DNA from: Nymphaea colorata
Taxonomy: Eukaryota; Streptophyta; Magnoliopsida; Nymphaeales; Nymphaeaceae
DNA: 64,000 nucleotides
NCBI RefSeq assembly: GCF_008831285.2
Contig: NC_045138.2
Span: 4,196,143-4,260,142, forward strand
Direction: 5' to 3'
A model generated the notes under the pieces. The model was not told the DNA's origin, ran no database searches, and worked only from the letters and a program-made list of their open reading frames with translations. Below are positions 13,401-25,053 of this stretch, one piece after another. Numbering within the stretch: position 1 is the stretch's first letter; every line of letters begins with the position of its first letter. The position numbers were made by a program, and so were the translations under genes.

Positions 13401-14664
13401 GAATACAGTAAGGATTCTCCTATCAGTAGCATCAATCAAGCGGTGGAAACTAGAACAACTTGATGTCAAGAATGCATTTCTTCATGGAGAGCTCAATGAA
13501 GAAGTTTACATGCAAGTTCCTCAAGGCATACAACATAAGAAAGGGTATGTGTGCAAACTAAAAAAGGCACTTTATGGCCTTAAGCAGTGCCCCCGAGCTT
13601 GGTTTTCACGCCTAAGTGAAGCATTGGTTAAAATTGGGTTCAAGCGTAGTAGTGCTGATTATACCATGTTTGTTACTATTAGATCTTCAAAAGTAACCAT
13701 TTTGCTTGTTTATGTAGATGACATCATATTGACAGGTAATGACAAAGATTTCATAGCTCAAGTCAAAATCTATCTAAATCAGCAATTTGAAATCAAAGAT
13801 CTCGAGATCCTACGATACTTCTTGGGTATAGAAGTGACGCATTCCGAAAATGGAATCTTTATATGCCAAAGAAAATACACTTTCGACCTCTTGAAGGAAA
13901 CCGGTTGCCTGGGTGCCAAGGTTGCAGACACGCCCCTTGAAATGAACTGCAAATTGAAGAAAGAAGTAGGGGAAAACATAAAAAACATTCAGAGTTTTCA
14001 AAAGTTGGTTGGAAAGCTTATATACTTGACTGTCACTCGACCGGATATCACATATGCTGTCAGCCTAGTAAATCAATTTATGCACAACCCGAGGTCAAGA
14101 CGTGTCGAAGCTGTTCACAGGATCTCAAGATATTTAAAAGGAACTCCAGAGCAAGGAAACTTGATGAAACGAGATCAGAAAATAGATGTAACTCGATATT
14201 GCGATGCTGACTGGGCAGGGGATCCAAACTGCCGAAAGTCTACATCAGGATATTGTACGTTTGTCGGAAGAAACTTGGTAACTTGGTAAAGCAAAAAATA
14301 GTCAGTGGTGGCTTGATCGAACGCAGAGGCTGAATACAGGGCCATGGCGTCATGTACATGTGAGTTGATATGGATAAAAGCATTGTTCAAAGATATGAAG
14401 ATTGAAATAAGGGAGTCTATGAAGCTTATGTGTGACAACATTGCTGCAATCTACATTGGAGCTAATCATGTTTTTCATGAACTCACTAAGCACATCGAAG
14501 TTGATTGTCACTTTATTAGAGAAAAAATACAAGATGGAACTATTAACACACCACATGTCAAAAGTGAATTTCAACTTGTTGATATCCTTACAAAATCTCT
14601 TGGTAGGGATCGCCATATATATATTATACGCAAGTTGGGGCAGATTGACATCTGCTCACCAACT
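10427..14664 (+). pseudogene. Copia gag-pol remnant
   Basis: The likely gag start is the ATG at 10427 (MTDSNQSNSS). Gag then shifts frame near 10635 and continues to a CCHC knuckle at 11226-11267. The protease site reads DMGATDH at about 11475 instead of the usual D-S/T-G, a loss of the motif serine. Integrase follows (WHARLGH at about 11854, SDVWGPAP at about 12020). It is cut where one extra G in a G run near 12224 shifts the frame before the conserved GGEYVN block. Reverse transcriptase has a TGA at 13360-13362 and then YVDD at 13711-13722. RNase H (CDADWAGDP at about 14200) runs into in-frame stops from 14287. The element cannot make its own proteins. Confidence 0.9.
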
Positions 14665-14676
14665 TGAGGGGGAGAC
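14661..14676 (+). other. Polypurine tract of nested copia element
   Basis: AACTTGAGGGGGAGAC immediately precedes the 3' LTR and serves as the plus-strand priming site. The same AACTTGAGGG core precedes the 3' LTR of the second copia element in this window. Confidence 0.8.
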
Positions 14677-15056
14677 TGTCCGTTACAAAGAGATAAGGAG
14701 GCAATCCACCATATTTGGGAAGGAGATATCTACGATTTGGGTGTTTCCTCAATCAGCACAAATTTGGGCATTTTCCCATATCGACGCCACCTTCTCCATG
14801 ATCGTTGGAATCAATACCAACAAAATCGGCTGGAGGATTTTTCGTAACTCCCTCATAAAGATGTTTCCATCTAAAGGTGTTTGTAACTCTATATAAAGAG
14901 TGAATAACTCCTTTTAATGTGTGTGAAATAATATGAAGAAGTAAGCCCCTTTTTCTCTCGTGGATGTAGGCTACAAGCCGAATCACGTAATATGTTGCCT
15001 TCCTCTGCTTCTTTCTCATCCATACTCTCTATTTCTTCAGTATATTCGTTTTAACA
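14677..15056 (+). repeat. 3' LTR of nested copia element
   Basis: This 380-bp LTR is the partner of 9544-9923, with about 20 mismatches and no gaps by eye. It is followed by the target duplication CCCTC at 15057-15061, after which LINE sequence resumes. Confidence 0.93.
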
Positions 15057-16253
15057 CCCTCTTCAGAACCAATAAGGCCACAGAAAAATTCATCACAGAT
15101 AGATCTAATGTGATTCACATCGTTGATTCTAGTCCCCTCATGTTCCAAGGCAGATGAGGAATTTTTCATTCTACGACCTTTGAGTATTGCTTGGTAGTAA
15201 GCCGTATTACGGTCTCCTTCAACCATCCACTTGACACGAGCTCTTTGCTTCCATAAGTTGTCTTCATCTTCAAGGGAAGCTTGCAATTTTTTTCTAATTA
15301 GAATCTCGTGATTTCTGCCACTGTCTGTAGAAGTCAATTCAAGAGATTGAACTTTGTCAAATTCATCCCTTATCCACACAATTCCTAGCCCAACTAGAGA
15401 GATTAGAGCGAGTGAACTCCAGTTTCTTAATCATCATCATAAGGGGGCATCCAAAAACTCGCAAACTCCAAGCCTCTTGTACAAGATAATTGCATTGTGG
15501 TCTACTGGCCCAGAAATGGAAGTATCTGAACTGAACAAAACGTTTAGGAGGGTTAAGAATGAACCGAGTGGACACTTTGAGAGTGGAGTGGTCAGAAGTC
15601 GTTCTGGGAAGAATACGCAAATTAGTAAAACTGCCCCATTGAGCCTTCCAGACATTATTAATAAATGCCCAGTCTAGCCTGCACAAAATTTCACTCGCAC
15701 CATATCTGTTGTTGCTCCAAGTGAACCTGCGATTAGGGTTAGACAATGGGAACAAGTGGCAATTCGAAGCAAACCTATTAAAAGAAGAACAAGAATTAAG
15801 ATTAGGTTGATGGCCGGTTTTGTCTAATCTGTCAAGCATAGCATTGAAATCCCCTACTAATAACATCGGACCTTGGAAATCAGATAATATGTTCTGCAGG
15901 TACATGAGTGCCCAAACTCTTTCAGTATAACGCAGAGGAAGATAAATACCTCCAACTAGAAAGTTGACATGAGACTGTTTATCAGTGACATCCAAAAGAA
16001 TCCAATACCTATGCATATTAAGGACCAACACAGAGTATCTTTGTGGTTTCCACCCACAAAGGATACGTACCACACCATCGCACATATCAGCATTAGACAT
16101 AGTAGCATATGAGCCAAGCAAACCAAAATTAATGTGGAGCCATTCAACATGAATAAGGGTGTCAAAATGAAAAAGCTATCAATGGCCTCTTGCTGCACAG
16201 TAAGAAGCAAGTCATGCTAGCAGAATATCTAGCTAAGCCATGAATATTTCATG
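15057..16253 (-). pseudogene. LINE ORF2, 5' part (EEP endonuclease and linker to reverse transcriptase)
   Basis: An EEP endonuclease domain runs from about 16253 (degenerate KYSWLS start, usually KxxSWN-RGL) to about 15450. It includes the catalytic GDFNAML block at about 15840-15860, the NRRFTWSN block at about 15725 and the TSDHSTL block at about 15585. The linker between endonuclease and reverse transcriptase follows with RARVKWMVEGDRNTAYY at about 15200, typical of plant L1 ORF2. The copia target site cuts this frame. With the copia element and one copy of CCCTC removed, the minus-strand frame runs on without a break. A stop near 16230 and frameshifts show decay. Confidence 0.85.
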
Positions 16254-16617
16254 CTAAACACTTCATTGAAGGGGATGAGAAACTGTTACCTGGTCAGAAA
16301 CATTACCTTCTCCAACACCAGTAGGAAGGTCACTGATCTAGGATGGTCGGGAGGTGTCTGCAGGACTGCAAGGGCCTCTACCCTGCCATGGCTCACGTGC
16401 TTACGCTTTCCCGCTGGCCCCGTTGGTTCCGAATCGGCAAAACTGTGATTTGTGATATCCTATTAAATTTCCTATGACCAGACAATCTGCTGCCCCTACC
16501 ACGGCTTTGAGTGATTCCCCCTGTTGAGAAAACTTTAAAGTTACCGGCTTGTGGATCAGCGGTATGAACCTCCTCTTGGACATCATGGGGAGCTTTAGTT
16601 AGAGGCTGAGGTTTGTG

Positions 16618-17888
16618 CTAAGAGGGCGATTTGAATGAAAAGCCAGGGGGTATATCAGTAAGCAAACTTCCAATCCGATAGAAGGGGTTAGCCATGTTAG
16701 TCTGGTTCTCTGTCGCGTCCCAAATGATGTCTTTGCCTTTAGCTCTCCTTGTGGTAATGTCATTTCTAGAATCATGGTGAAACATATTCACACGAACTTT
16801 ATTAGTTTTATCCTCAAGAGGCTTGACGTCGTTGATGGTTAAAGGACTTCTCGTTGGTTCTTCATGAGTATCATCTAAGTCCATTAGAGCAGAGAATTGA
16901 TTCTTGGATGTAGATAAACCCTTTTGTTCTACCATAGGCCCTTTGCTTGAGCTGGATGCCTTTAACGAGTTTTTACATTTTGCCGCCTCATGCTGGTAAT
17001 TCCCTTGTCCATGAGAGTCATGCTTGGGCCATTTGTCGGGTGGGTGAGAGTTGACACCGCAAATCCTGTAAAACCGTAATCTCCCTTCATAGAATAAAGG
17101 TTGGGCGAGGGTGTGGCTATCCTTTAGCACAAACTGAAATTCAGGGGGAAGTGGGGCACTCAGAGGAAGCTCAACTCTAATGCGGGCAAAACCTCCTCTA
17201 TTAATATCTCAGGTTTGAGTATCTGTTTCCAAAAGTTTACCCTGAAGACCCTTGGCGATGCTGTTAAAAATCTGCGTTGTCCACATGTTCAGAGGCGAAT
17301 CCGTAGTGGGGCAGAGAGCGCATGCGGCATGTTGAGAGGTTGCCCTGGCTGCCAACGGCAAGTAACAAGAGTCCTGCCTCCAACCCTCCAAGCTCGCTTC
17401 TGAGTGATGCAATTTAGTTGTTGTTCATCCTCAACCCGAATGAGGAAGGTGCCACCAGTGAGGATGGTGAACTTTGGGTTGGCTTTCCCTGTCCATTGCC
17501 TGGTGAGTTCCTGAAAGACAAAGGAGAAATTGGTGCGCCCATTTGGGGAAGAGCCTTGTAACCGAGCCAAAGCTGCCCATTGGAATGGGTGATTCATCTC
17601 ATCATAGGCTTCTTTAGGAATGAAAATTTTGAATCTGCCATCCTGAATCTCCACCTCCAAAAGATGCTCTGGTTGGCTGCCAGCAGAAATCCCTTCAGTA
17701 ATCAATGAAGCCCATGAACGAATACCATGCCCCTGATCCATTTGAATACCAGACGGTGTGGGGGAGCCTCGAACTGGTATTTTTCCTTTTTCAGAAGGAA
17801 AAGAAACTGATCCTTGCAAAGGGAGGAAGTCCTCATCAGATGCCATAGGCATCTCCATGGCCCACGGTCCCCACGGTCCCTCCCCCAC
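16618..17888 (-). pseudogene. LINE ORF1 (DUF4283-like, degenerate zinc knuckle)
   Basis: The ATG-initiated frame at 17888 runs 199 codons and contains a block ending in TCRWQPGQPLNMPH, resembling DUF4283, the RNA-binding-like region of plant LINE ORF1. A second open piece (17130-16618) holds FYRICGVNSHPPDKW, a CCHC-like knuckle missing its last cysteine, then a low-complexity Ser/Lys-rich tail. The pieces are in different frames with stops between them, so the product is not made intact. ORF1 proteins of this type bind the LINE RNA in the ribonucleoprotein. Confidence 0.7.
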
Positions 17889-17956
17889 CCAACGCTAGGG
17901 GAAAGGAACGCTCAGCCTGCCTAATCCCTGGGACCAGCCAAACCCTAGCAGAGACT

Positions 17957-19849
17957 CAAAAAAATAAATAAAATAAAATAAAAAATATCAGTTGTACACC
18001 AAACTCTAGAAGATATATGTGATAGTGGGAGTCCACAAAATACCCATGTGGAGCCTTTCATTCTTTGATTTATGTGATAGAGGGAGTCCACAAAATGGAA
18101 TGATCCATCAAAGCAAAAAACTGATGCCAGCGTGGTAGAAAACACAAATACAAAGATTAAAGAAGGAAGAGAGAGAGAGAGAGAGGACTTGATCTTTCTG
18201 CTTTTGATCATGGATAATGCTCCTACATCCAAGACGGTAGTTCTTCCAGTTTTGCTTTTCAACTCTAGAGGCCCAATTTCTGATCTTCTCAACCCATACT
18301 CCTGGATGTCACCAACCATTCTTTGATCATTTGAAACTCGCCACTGCTAGAGAAAGTTGTACACCAAACTAATTCTCTAATGCACCTTTCGGTTTCGTTG
18401 CTAAATGATGCGTTCTCCAAGCTTTCCCTTGTGCACTCCAAGTTCGAGTGTGAATATTCATCTCAGTTGCACTCTGATCAACTCGACTACATAAAACGGG
18501 TTTGTCACGGTTGAATTAGTTAAACAGAGTTAACAAGTTCAATGAGTCGACAGGTTAAACGAGTTAACGAAAACTACATATGGTCGAGTCGAGTCGAACT
18601 CAAGCCTGTATTATAGAGCTTGACTCGAGTTTTTTAAGTTGAATCAAACTCGACTCAGCTTGTGTGCAGCCCTCACTTACTGGCCCGACCCTCACTGCCA
18701 CCCTTTTTTCCTTCGTTCTCTTCGGTCATGTTCACCCAAGCAAGGGTGGAGCCAAGGGGGCCGGTAGGGGTCTTGCTTCCTTTCAAAATTTTCTCTTTAA
18801 ATTTTACATATAAATTAAAAAAAAAACATTAAATTTGGCTTCACCCATGCATTCAAATCACAGGAGAATGTATGGATAGACATTGCTCTGTCTCTTTTCT
18901 CGGATTTTGAAAAAGTTATTTCGGTCATTCACTTCCGTATCCTCCTTAACATTTTCTGTCAAGGAGTGGTCATTTGAGAATTAAGTAAGAAACTTGAGCG
19001 CCTCTTTGTTACATCTCAAATGTCGGGCGCCTTCTTGTTATTCGCCCAATTGTTGGGCGCTGTCTTGTAATTATTTATGAATGGCTTTTTACTAATGTTA
19101 CAAGAGTCACTAAATTTGTGATTATTGAAAGACACATTCAATTAGATCAGGAACAAAGACGAGATGACTTGAATATGGTAATTAAAGTATTTCTCTTACA
19201 AGCTAACCTTATTGATATAATCTTAAGAATGGGTTGATAGAAACCATTTATTAAGTTTTCCTTTTTTGGAGTTTAATGGTGCTTTCATAATAAGCAAAAA
19301 TCAACGCCTCCTATAACATCAACATTTTGATAGCAAAAAACTCCACATTTTTCAAGAAAACGACTTCAATCAAAGCATGCTTTATAATAAATAGTTTTTA
19401 TAAATATATTAAAATGTATATATTTTGTTTAAAATATCTTTTCAATAAAAATTTGAAGGGTCTGGTTTTTATTTAATAGTTTAAGACCTACCAATTACTA
19501 TATATGTATATGTATGTGTATGCAATTTTTCCAATCTGACATGCCAACCAGAGGCATTATAGATAGAAACATGTGCTTCATTCAGAAAATCAACTGCTAG
19601 GGTACAGAGACAAGAATGGTAACAATGAATTTGCAGGAAGACAGTTCTTTTTGCAGCATCCTTTTTTTTCCAAATTACAAAGTAGGACCAACACTCAAGA
19701 ACCAAAGTTTCTTTTACTCAAGATTTCTGAGCATGTTGAGATCAATGGCAATCAGATTTGCAGGTACCACCACCTCACAAATCTAATGGAGATTTTAGAA
19801 AAAAAGAAAAAAAAAAAGAATTGATCACATAATTAATGATACAGTTCCC
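17957..19849. other. Intergenic stretch between LINE and SGRL
   Basis: I see no gene. It starts with an A-rich tract (17957-17987). A 16-bp direct repeat (AGTTGTACACCAAACT) occurs at 17990-18005 and 18355-18370. Inside that interval a short word (GGGAGTCCACAAAAT) is also duplicated about 54 bp apart. A degenerate repeat rich in GTCGAG/AACGAG words lies at about 18470-18690 and resembles the repeats at 44.1 and 47.5 kb. A (GA)n run is at about 18168-18186. The end of this stretch is the 3' flank of the SGRL gene. Confidence 0.5.
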
Positions 19850-22631
19850 TCAAGTGGGTTGGGCCATGGCAGCATCTTTGAGAGGACCCCAGCACTCTAT
19901 TCTGTTGAACTCTTTGGAGTTGGAGTGGAAATAGACCCACACCAAGGAATCCACCAACTCTGGGTGCTTAGAAAAGAGGGTTGAATCTCCATGGATCACT
20001 GCTTGCAGAACCTATGCTTGGCAATTTCAAAATATTTTGGGGCATACATGTTAGTATTTCACAGTAAAAAAAATCGTAATAATTCATAAGCAATATTATT
20101 CATCATTATTTTTCTTCTAAATACATCGAAGATGGTACATCTCCATGTTTTTGGACACAGAGAAGTTACTCTTATGGGTTGTGTGGCATCAGGAGAGGCA
20201 GATTCATGAAACAATTCATGAAACAATAACAAGTTGTTTCAATAGTCAAACAGCCCTCTTTATAGTGGGAAACCTGATCACAGTGATCTAAAACTACAAT
20301 ATATGATCATAATCAAAACTATTAGGTGAACTCCCTTTTTAGTTCCAAGAAAACTTCTCCTAGCAAGTATGGTGAGTCTCTGCTTCACAAAAGATCACAA
20401 TTACGTACCATCGAAATGGATTCTCATATCTAAATACCAATCTCATTTAATTGTATTTGTGTGTGCACGCATGCATAGAATTCTCACCAGGGGAAGCTCT
20501 TTCCTGAAGATGTGGTATCTGAGCTCGGCGGCCAAGTCAAGGAGAAGGTGGCCGCCGCTAACATGGCAGTGGACGTGCAGGCTCATCTCATCCCTAAACT
20601 TCTTCCACTCCGCCACCACGTCGTCCCTCTGCAATTTCTTGTACCATCCCCTCAGCTGCACCACCCAAATTCCATTTTTGCATCTTCAAACGTAAAACAC
20701 ACACACACACACACACAGACACATATATATATATATATAAGATATTTAAATTTTTGGATGGAGAAATCATCTGGCCTCTAACAGTACGATACGTGATACA
20801 TGATACACCTATACCATACATCATGTGGTATATTTAATCACACTTGTTAGATGAATGCATTGGGTGACTGTAATTGGATGAAAATCCGGGTGAAGGATTA
20901 ATTCACCTCTATATATATATATAATGGAGCTCAAATTGAAAAATTGGAAGATGATTGTATATATATATATATATATAAAGAAAAGAACTAAGAGCTTTTT
21001 CGATGACATAGCAAAACCAGGTTTTGAAGCCAAACTTCCTTTTCCCTTCAAAACCAAGATCTTTGAGTGTTTAGTGACATCAAAACTATGTTTTTGAAAA
21101 ACTCAATTTTAACAAAAACCAGGTTTTGTAAAACGAACTGAAAAACCAGATTCTCCAGTTCATTCATAAAAAAATAGATTTTGGGTGTGTCGCTCAAACA
21201 AACCAAACTTCAAATCCCATAAAAAATTTTAGAAACTTTAAAACCCATGAAAAATTTGGTTTTCATGAAACCAAGTTTTTTACAAAACTGAATTGAATAA
21301 ATAGAAGTCATCAAATGCGGTTTGAAGAAATGACCTGCTTTCTGTTGACTGTGCGCGAGACGGAGAGGGTGAGGTTGGCGGTCAAGTCGCAGTGGGTGAG
21401 GGTGTAGGTTCGAGGGGCGAACTCTGGGTGCACGGCCTTCTCCTTTCCCAGACCTCCCAAGAAGAACACCTTCAATTTTGATGCTTCGAACCCCGTGTTT
21501 GCTCCCAACAGCCTTGCAGCCTGTTACAAATGGAACAGAAAAAATAATTAATCATAACATATTTTAATTAACCTGTGAAACGCTGATCAACTTGATGGCA
21601 AACCAATTCAGCTGCCAACTTATTTTATTCAATTGAATAAAAATAAACATTACCATATTAATTTTTTAAAAGTAAATTAAAATTATATAAGGAAACTCTC
21701 TAAATTGTTTTTGAAATAAAATAATGAACCGCTTTTGAAGTGTGGATCCCTGAGAACCAGACTGTGAAATGATTCAAATGAATAGATTGTGGACCCATTG
21801 AAAAGTATTCACAGGCTCTGGAAGAATGGAGGGCCCATAAGCAGCAATTCCTTAGAAAAACATCCAATTCTTTGGGTTTTCCAATGGAAGCCAAACAGTA
21901 ACATCGGGAAATGTCTCCACCTTTTCAAAGGAACATTATCCTGCCTTCCGGGATTTCCAGATCCAAGGAAACAAAGTCAGAAGGAGAAACATTTTCTAAG
22001 CAAGGGATTAAGAACCCTGGCCAGTTAGGAGGCAAAAAGAGCAGGAGCCAAAGATCTGCCTCAACCTAGGCAGCAATATCAAGATAAATCTTCCTGGTAT
22101 TGAGCTGATCCAAACAGCGCAGAACCACATAAAGGAAGTTGAACAGACAGAAGCAAATGCAATTTTGTCATCTCAAAATCATACTGCATCAATCTGCAAA
22201 CACATTTTGATCTGCCTTTTTGTTACAGTAGAAACAAGGTTGTGGAGTCCTCGACAGAACATTCTGGCTTTACCTGTCCTCAGATGCATCTACTTGTCTG
22301 GATAAATGGGATAATATGGGATATTGCATTATAAACCACAATGCAATATTTTCCCAGCTTATCCCACTTTCCTGGATAAGTGGGTACTTCCCAAACTTGT
22401 CATACTCGATGAAAATCTGCTCTTTGAGAGCTGCATTCTGTTCCTACATCTACATGTAATTGCAGAAAGCAAGAACCCGAGTCAAAGAAACGTAGAGAGA
22501 GAGAGAGAGAGCGAGATGAAGCGACTGACCTTGAGAAATAAGGACCCATCTGAGGGCTTCCTTTCAGAGGGGAGGAGGAGGCAAGAAGGCTTCACTGTTA
22601 TAGCGCTCCACGGTCTTGAAGAAACAGCCAT
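19850..22631 (-). CDS. SGRL: STAY-GREEN-LIKE protein (magnesium dechelatase family), 4 coding exons
   Basis: The predicted exons on the minus strand are 22631-22530, 21520-21335, 20655-20488 and 20011-19850 (stop TGA). All have GT-AG introns in phase 0, giving 205 residues. The protein matches the STAY-GREEN family: KLKVFFLGG and RTYTLTHCDLTANLTL in exon 2 (residues 35-96), GWYKKLQRDDVVAEW and SLHVHCHVSGGHLLLDL in exon 3 (97-152), and KHPELVDSLVWVYFHSNS in exon 4 (153-205). It ends soon after ECWGPLKDA and lacks the C-terminal cysteine-rich motif of SGR1/NYE1, which places it with SGRL. Family knowledge: SGR enzymes remove Mg from chlorophyll a, and SGRL prefers chlorophyllide a, in the chloroplast. 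The first 34 residues (Ser-rich, basic, MAVSSRPWSA) look like a short transit peptide. The ATG at 22631 is the first in-frame start after an upstream TGA. Confidence 0.9.
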
Positions 22632-23020
22632 GGGAGCAGCAATGGCTTCCCGGGATCTCCCTTTTCTTGCTCGCCACCGCCTACAGCAATGGTGAGAAGG
22701 AAATCCATGGTCCTCCTTGACTCCCCAGATCGACCTTCATCTTCAATCTCAAGATTTCATGTGAAGTGTGTGCGTCCTCTTCTTCTCTCTCTGTTCTTTG
22801 AGAAGTAGATGGATAAGGAAATTCAGCGGGAAGACAAAGGGGAAGATTGAGGTGTTGGATTCTTATTGGTGGTCAAGGTTTCTCCTTCGGAGGTGGAGAG
22901 CAGAGCATGATCTTTGGTTTTTTCCTTCAACGGCGAAATGTCCAAAGCCTACCATCGAGTTAGCTAAAATCACCTAATTGGCCTCCTTGGATTATTCATG
23001 ATTCAGCTCTCTTTGTGCTT

Positions 23021-23220
23021 GTGTCCTTCGCCGCTGGCTCAGTCAATGGTGATAGGTCTGGACCAACTTTGTGTCCTTCGCCGCTGGCTCAGTCAATGGT
23101 GATAGGTCTGGACCAACTTTGTGTCCTTCGCCGCTGGCTAAGTCAATGGTGATAGGTCTGGACCAACTTTGTGTCCTTCGCCGCTGGCTCAGTCAATGGT
23201 GATAGGTCTGGACCAACTTG
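23021..23220. repeat. Minisatellite, four copies of a 50-bp unit
   Basis: Units begin at 23021, 23071, 23121 and 23171 with the word GTGTCCTTCGCCGCTGGCT. The copies are identical by eye except for one C-to-A change in copy 3 (GGCTC to GGCTA). Each unit contains AGTCAATGG, which on the minus strand reads TTGACT, a W-box core. The array lies about 390-590 bp upstream of the SGRL start codon. Confidence 0.95.
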
Positions 23221-23975
23221 CCTATGGATCAAGCCGCCGGCACCCAAGCCGGTTCACATATGCATCGACTGGCAAAATGCCGATATTTTGTCGAGTGAGT
23301 AAGAGGTTAACAACCCACTATCCGAATAAGCGCCAGATCAACTCCCCCCCTCCCTCTACCCTTGTAGTCCTAAATTGCATCTGGACCTAGTTGGCATTAC
23401 TTTGTGTATCTTATTCTCAAACTTAATGGAGTGTTTGGCAGTAGGTTCACTAGAATACTATTTTGTGAATTATTATGAAAAATTCATGAAACACTAGAGC
23501 ATAGTATTTTATGAATGCACTTCAATCTTTGAAATAGATTCATGAAACATGATGTTATGTGCTTGAGTCTTCGATAAGAACACATCGACCTTAATAGAAA
23601 TGTTGTTTGTATGTTTGAAAGTAAGTCAGGCGAGCAAAGATGAGGGTTGGGGATCAAGCTGCACCGAGCTGACCAGGGTAGGCATCATGCTATCCGAACC
23701 AATTTACGTCGCGAGGCTAAACCTGGCTTGACCCAGTGTAACCAAAGTTGGCTCACTTGTTGACTGAGCCAAGTGGGTCAAGTCCATGGCCGGTCCTATT
23801 ATATATGACACCGAATTAAATGGCAGGGGTTGCCCTTTGATTTGGGATTTGTGGTTGGAATTGCTGGTCCGACTGTGTGGCTAAGATGAGGTCGAGCCGT
23901 ATGAGAAGAGGACGCGGGCCACGTCCTCCTGCTTCTATGGTGGCTGGACAGCGACCCACTAGAGCTGGACTGAGG

Positions 23976-24150
23976 GAGGCTTTTTATAATCAGTTATAAT
24001 GCCGTGGGCTCCATGCTCATATAGTAGAGGTGAGGTAGAGCTAAGGGCACTGAGTCTGCGAGGAGGCTTTTTGTAATGAGTTATGATGCCGTGAGCGCCG
24101 TGCTCATATAATAGAGGTGAGGTAAAAGTAGGATCACTGGGTTTGGGAGG
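23976..24150. repeat. Tandem duplication, 87-bp unit
   Basis: Two diverged copies start at 23976 and 24063 with GAGGCTTTTTRTAATSAGTTA and end in AGAGGTGAGGTA followed by a short tail. Several mismatches show that the duplication is not recent. Nothing coding is seen in it. Confidence 0.8.
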
Positions 24151-25005
24151 AAAAATCTCGGGGCAGAAACCAATTATTGCAACAGCTTACTCAGCATACA
24201 TTCCTTTGATTTTTTTTTTTTAAATTTTATAAGATGTGTAAAATACGGCTGATGTGAGGTGAAAAAGGTTACTATATCATTTTTTATACTTATAAAAATT
24301 TAATATCTCATGTGCGCAACATATATGTGTTAAATTATTTTTCCTCATATGTGTCTCCTGTGTTTGTTTCCTAGTGTTTTGTACTGATTTCCATAAATCC
24401 GAACCATATAAATATATACAAAATATAAGAAAATATAAAAAGTAGAAAAAAAAACTGGACAATTCAATGTTTAAATTGGATTTAACGGCTCAAAAAAAAG
24501 TTAAAACTGTAGACTTTTTATGTTTTTATGATTTAATTTCTATTTCCATCTGATTTACATGATTTTTTAAAGTCTATAAATCCTAACATTTTTGTATTCA
24601 TCTATGTCGTTACCTTGGAAGAAAAAGTTCATAATAAATAAAAAAAATGATACATATTTTTGTTATTTAGTATCAATTCTCATATTTTCTCCATGATTTT
24701 CTCTCAACCATTCATATGCTTCAAATCAACTGCTACAAGAGATAGTCTAAGTCATCGTTCACTTATATATATATATATATATATATTGAGAAAATTAGAT
24801 GGTAAAATAAGTAGAAAAATGAAACCAAACTGTATTTTGAGAAGACCAAAAATCCTTTAAAGAAAGAAAGTTTTTTCATTCTAAACCTCATGCCTTTTCA
24901 GGGGTATTTTGTTTTTTTTAAAAAAAAACAACTTGGCTTCTATTTTTTTTCAACTTAACCTTCACTGATTTTCATAAAATCGATGGCCCAAATTATTATC
25001 ATCTA

Positions 25006-25053
<48 letters not shown>

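Larger units (their letters stand above)
9544..15056 (+). mobile_element. Ty1/copia LTR retrotransposon, decayed, nested in the LINE
   Basis: This is a complete copia-type element by structure: two 380-bp LTRs (TG...CA), a primer-binding site complementary to the initiator methionine tRNA right after the 5' LTR, gag and pol in the order protease, integrase, reverse transcriptase, RNase H, and a polypurine tract before the 3' LTR. The 5-bp target duplication CCCTC sits at 9539-9543 and 15057-15061. By eye the two LTRs differ at about 20 of 380 positions, about 14 of them transitions, so the insertion is old. Gag-pol is broken by stops and frameshifts. Confidence 0.95.
6841..17938 (-). mobile_element. 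L1-type LINE (non-LTR retrotransposon), decayed, interrupted by a copia element
   Basis: Read on the minus strand from about 17938 to 6841, the sequence gives in order an ORF1 with a DUF4283-like region and a degenerate zinc knuckle, an apurinic endonuclease (EEP) domain, a reverse transcriptase, its C-terminal thumb region, a zf-RVT zinc-binding motif and a weak RNase H-like tail. This is the standard plant L1 order. Subtracting the 5.5-kb copia insertion at 9544-15056 leaves about 5.6 kb, a normal LINE length. Many frameshifts and stops show it is dead. The 5' end is set where the GC-richer leader meets an A-rich tract (about 17957-17987). The 3' end is uncertain: no clear poly(A) (poly-T on the plus strand) or target duplication was found. 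Confidence 0.8.

Noticed and set aside
23021-23220. Array of 50-bp repeats as a CRISPR-like structure
   Set aside because: The units are directly adjacent with no variable spacers, and the context is plant nuclear DNA. It is a minisatellite.
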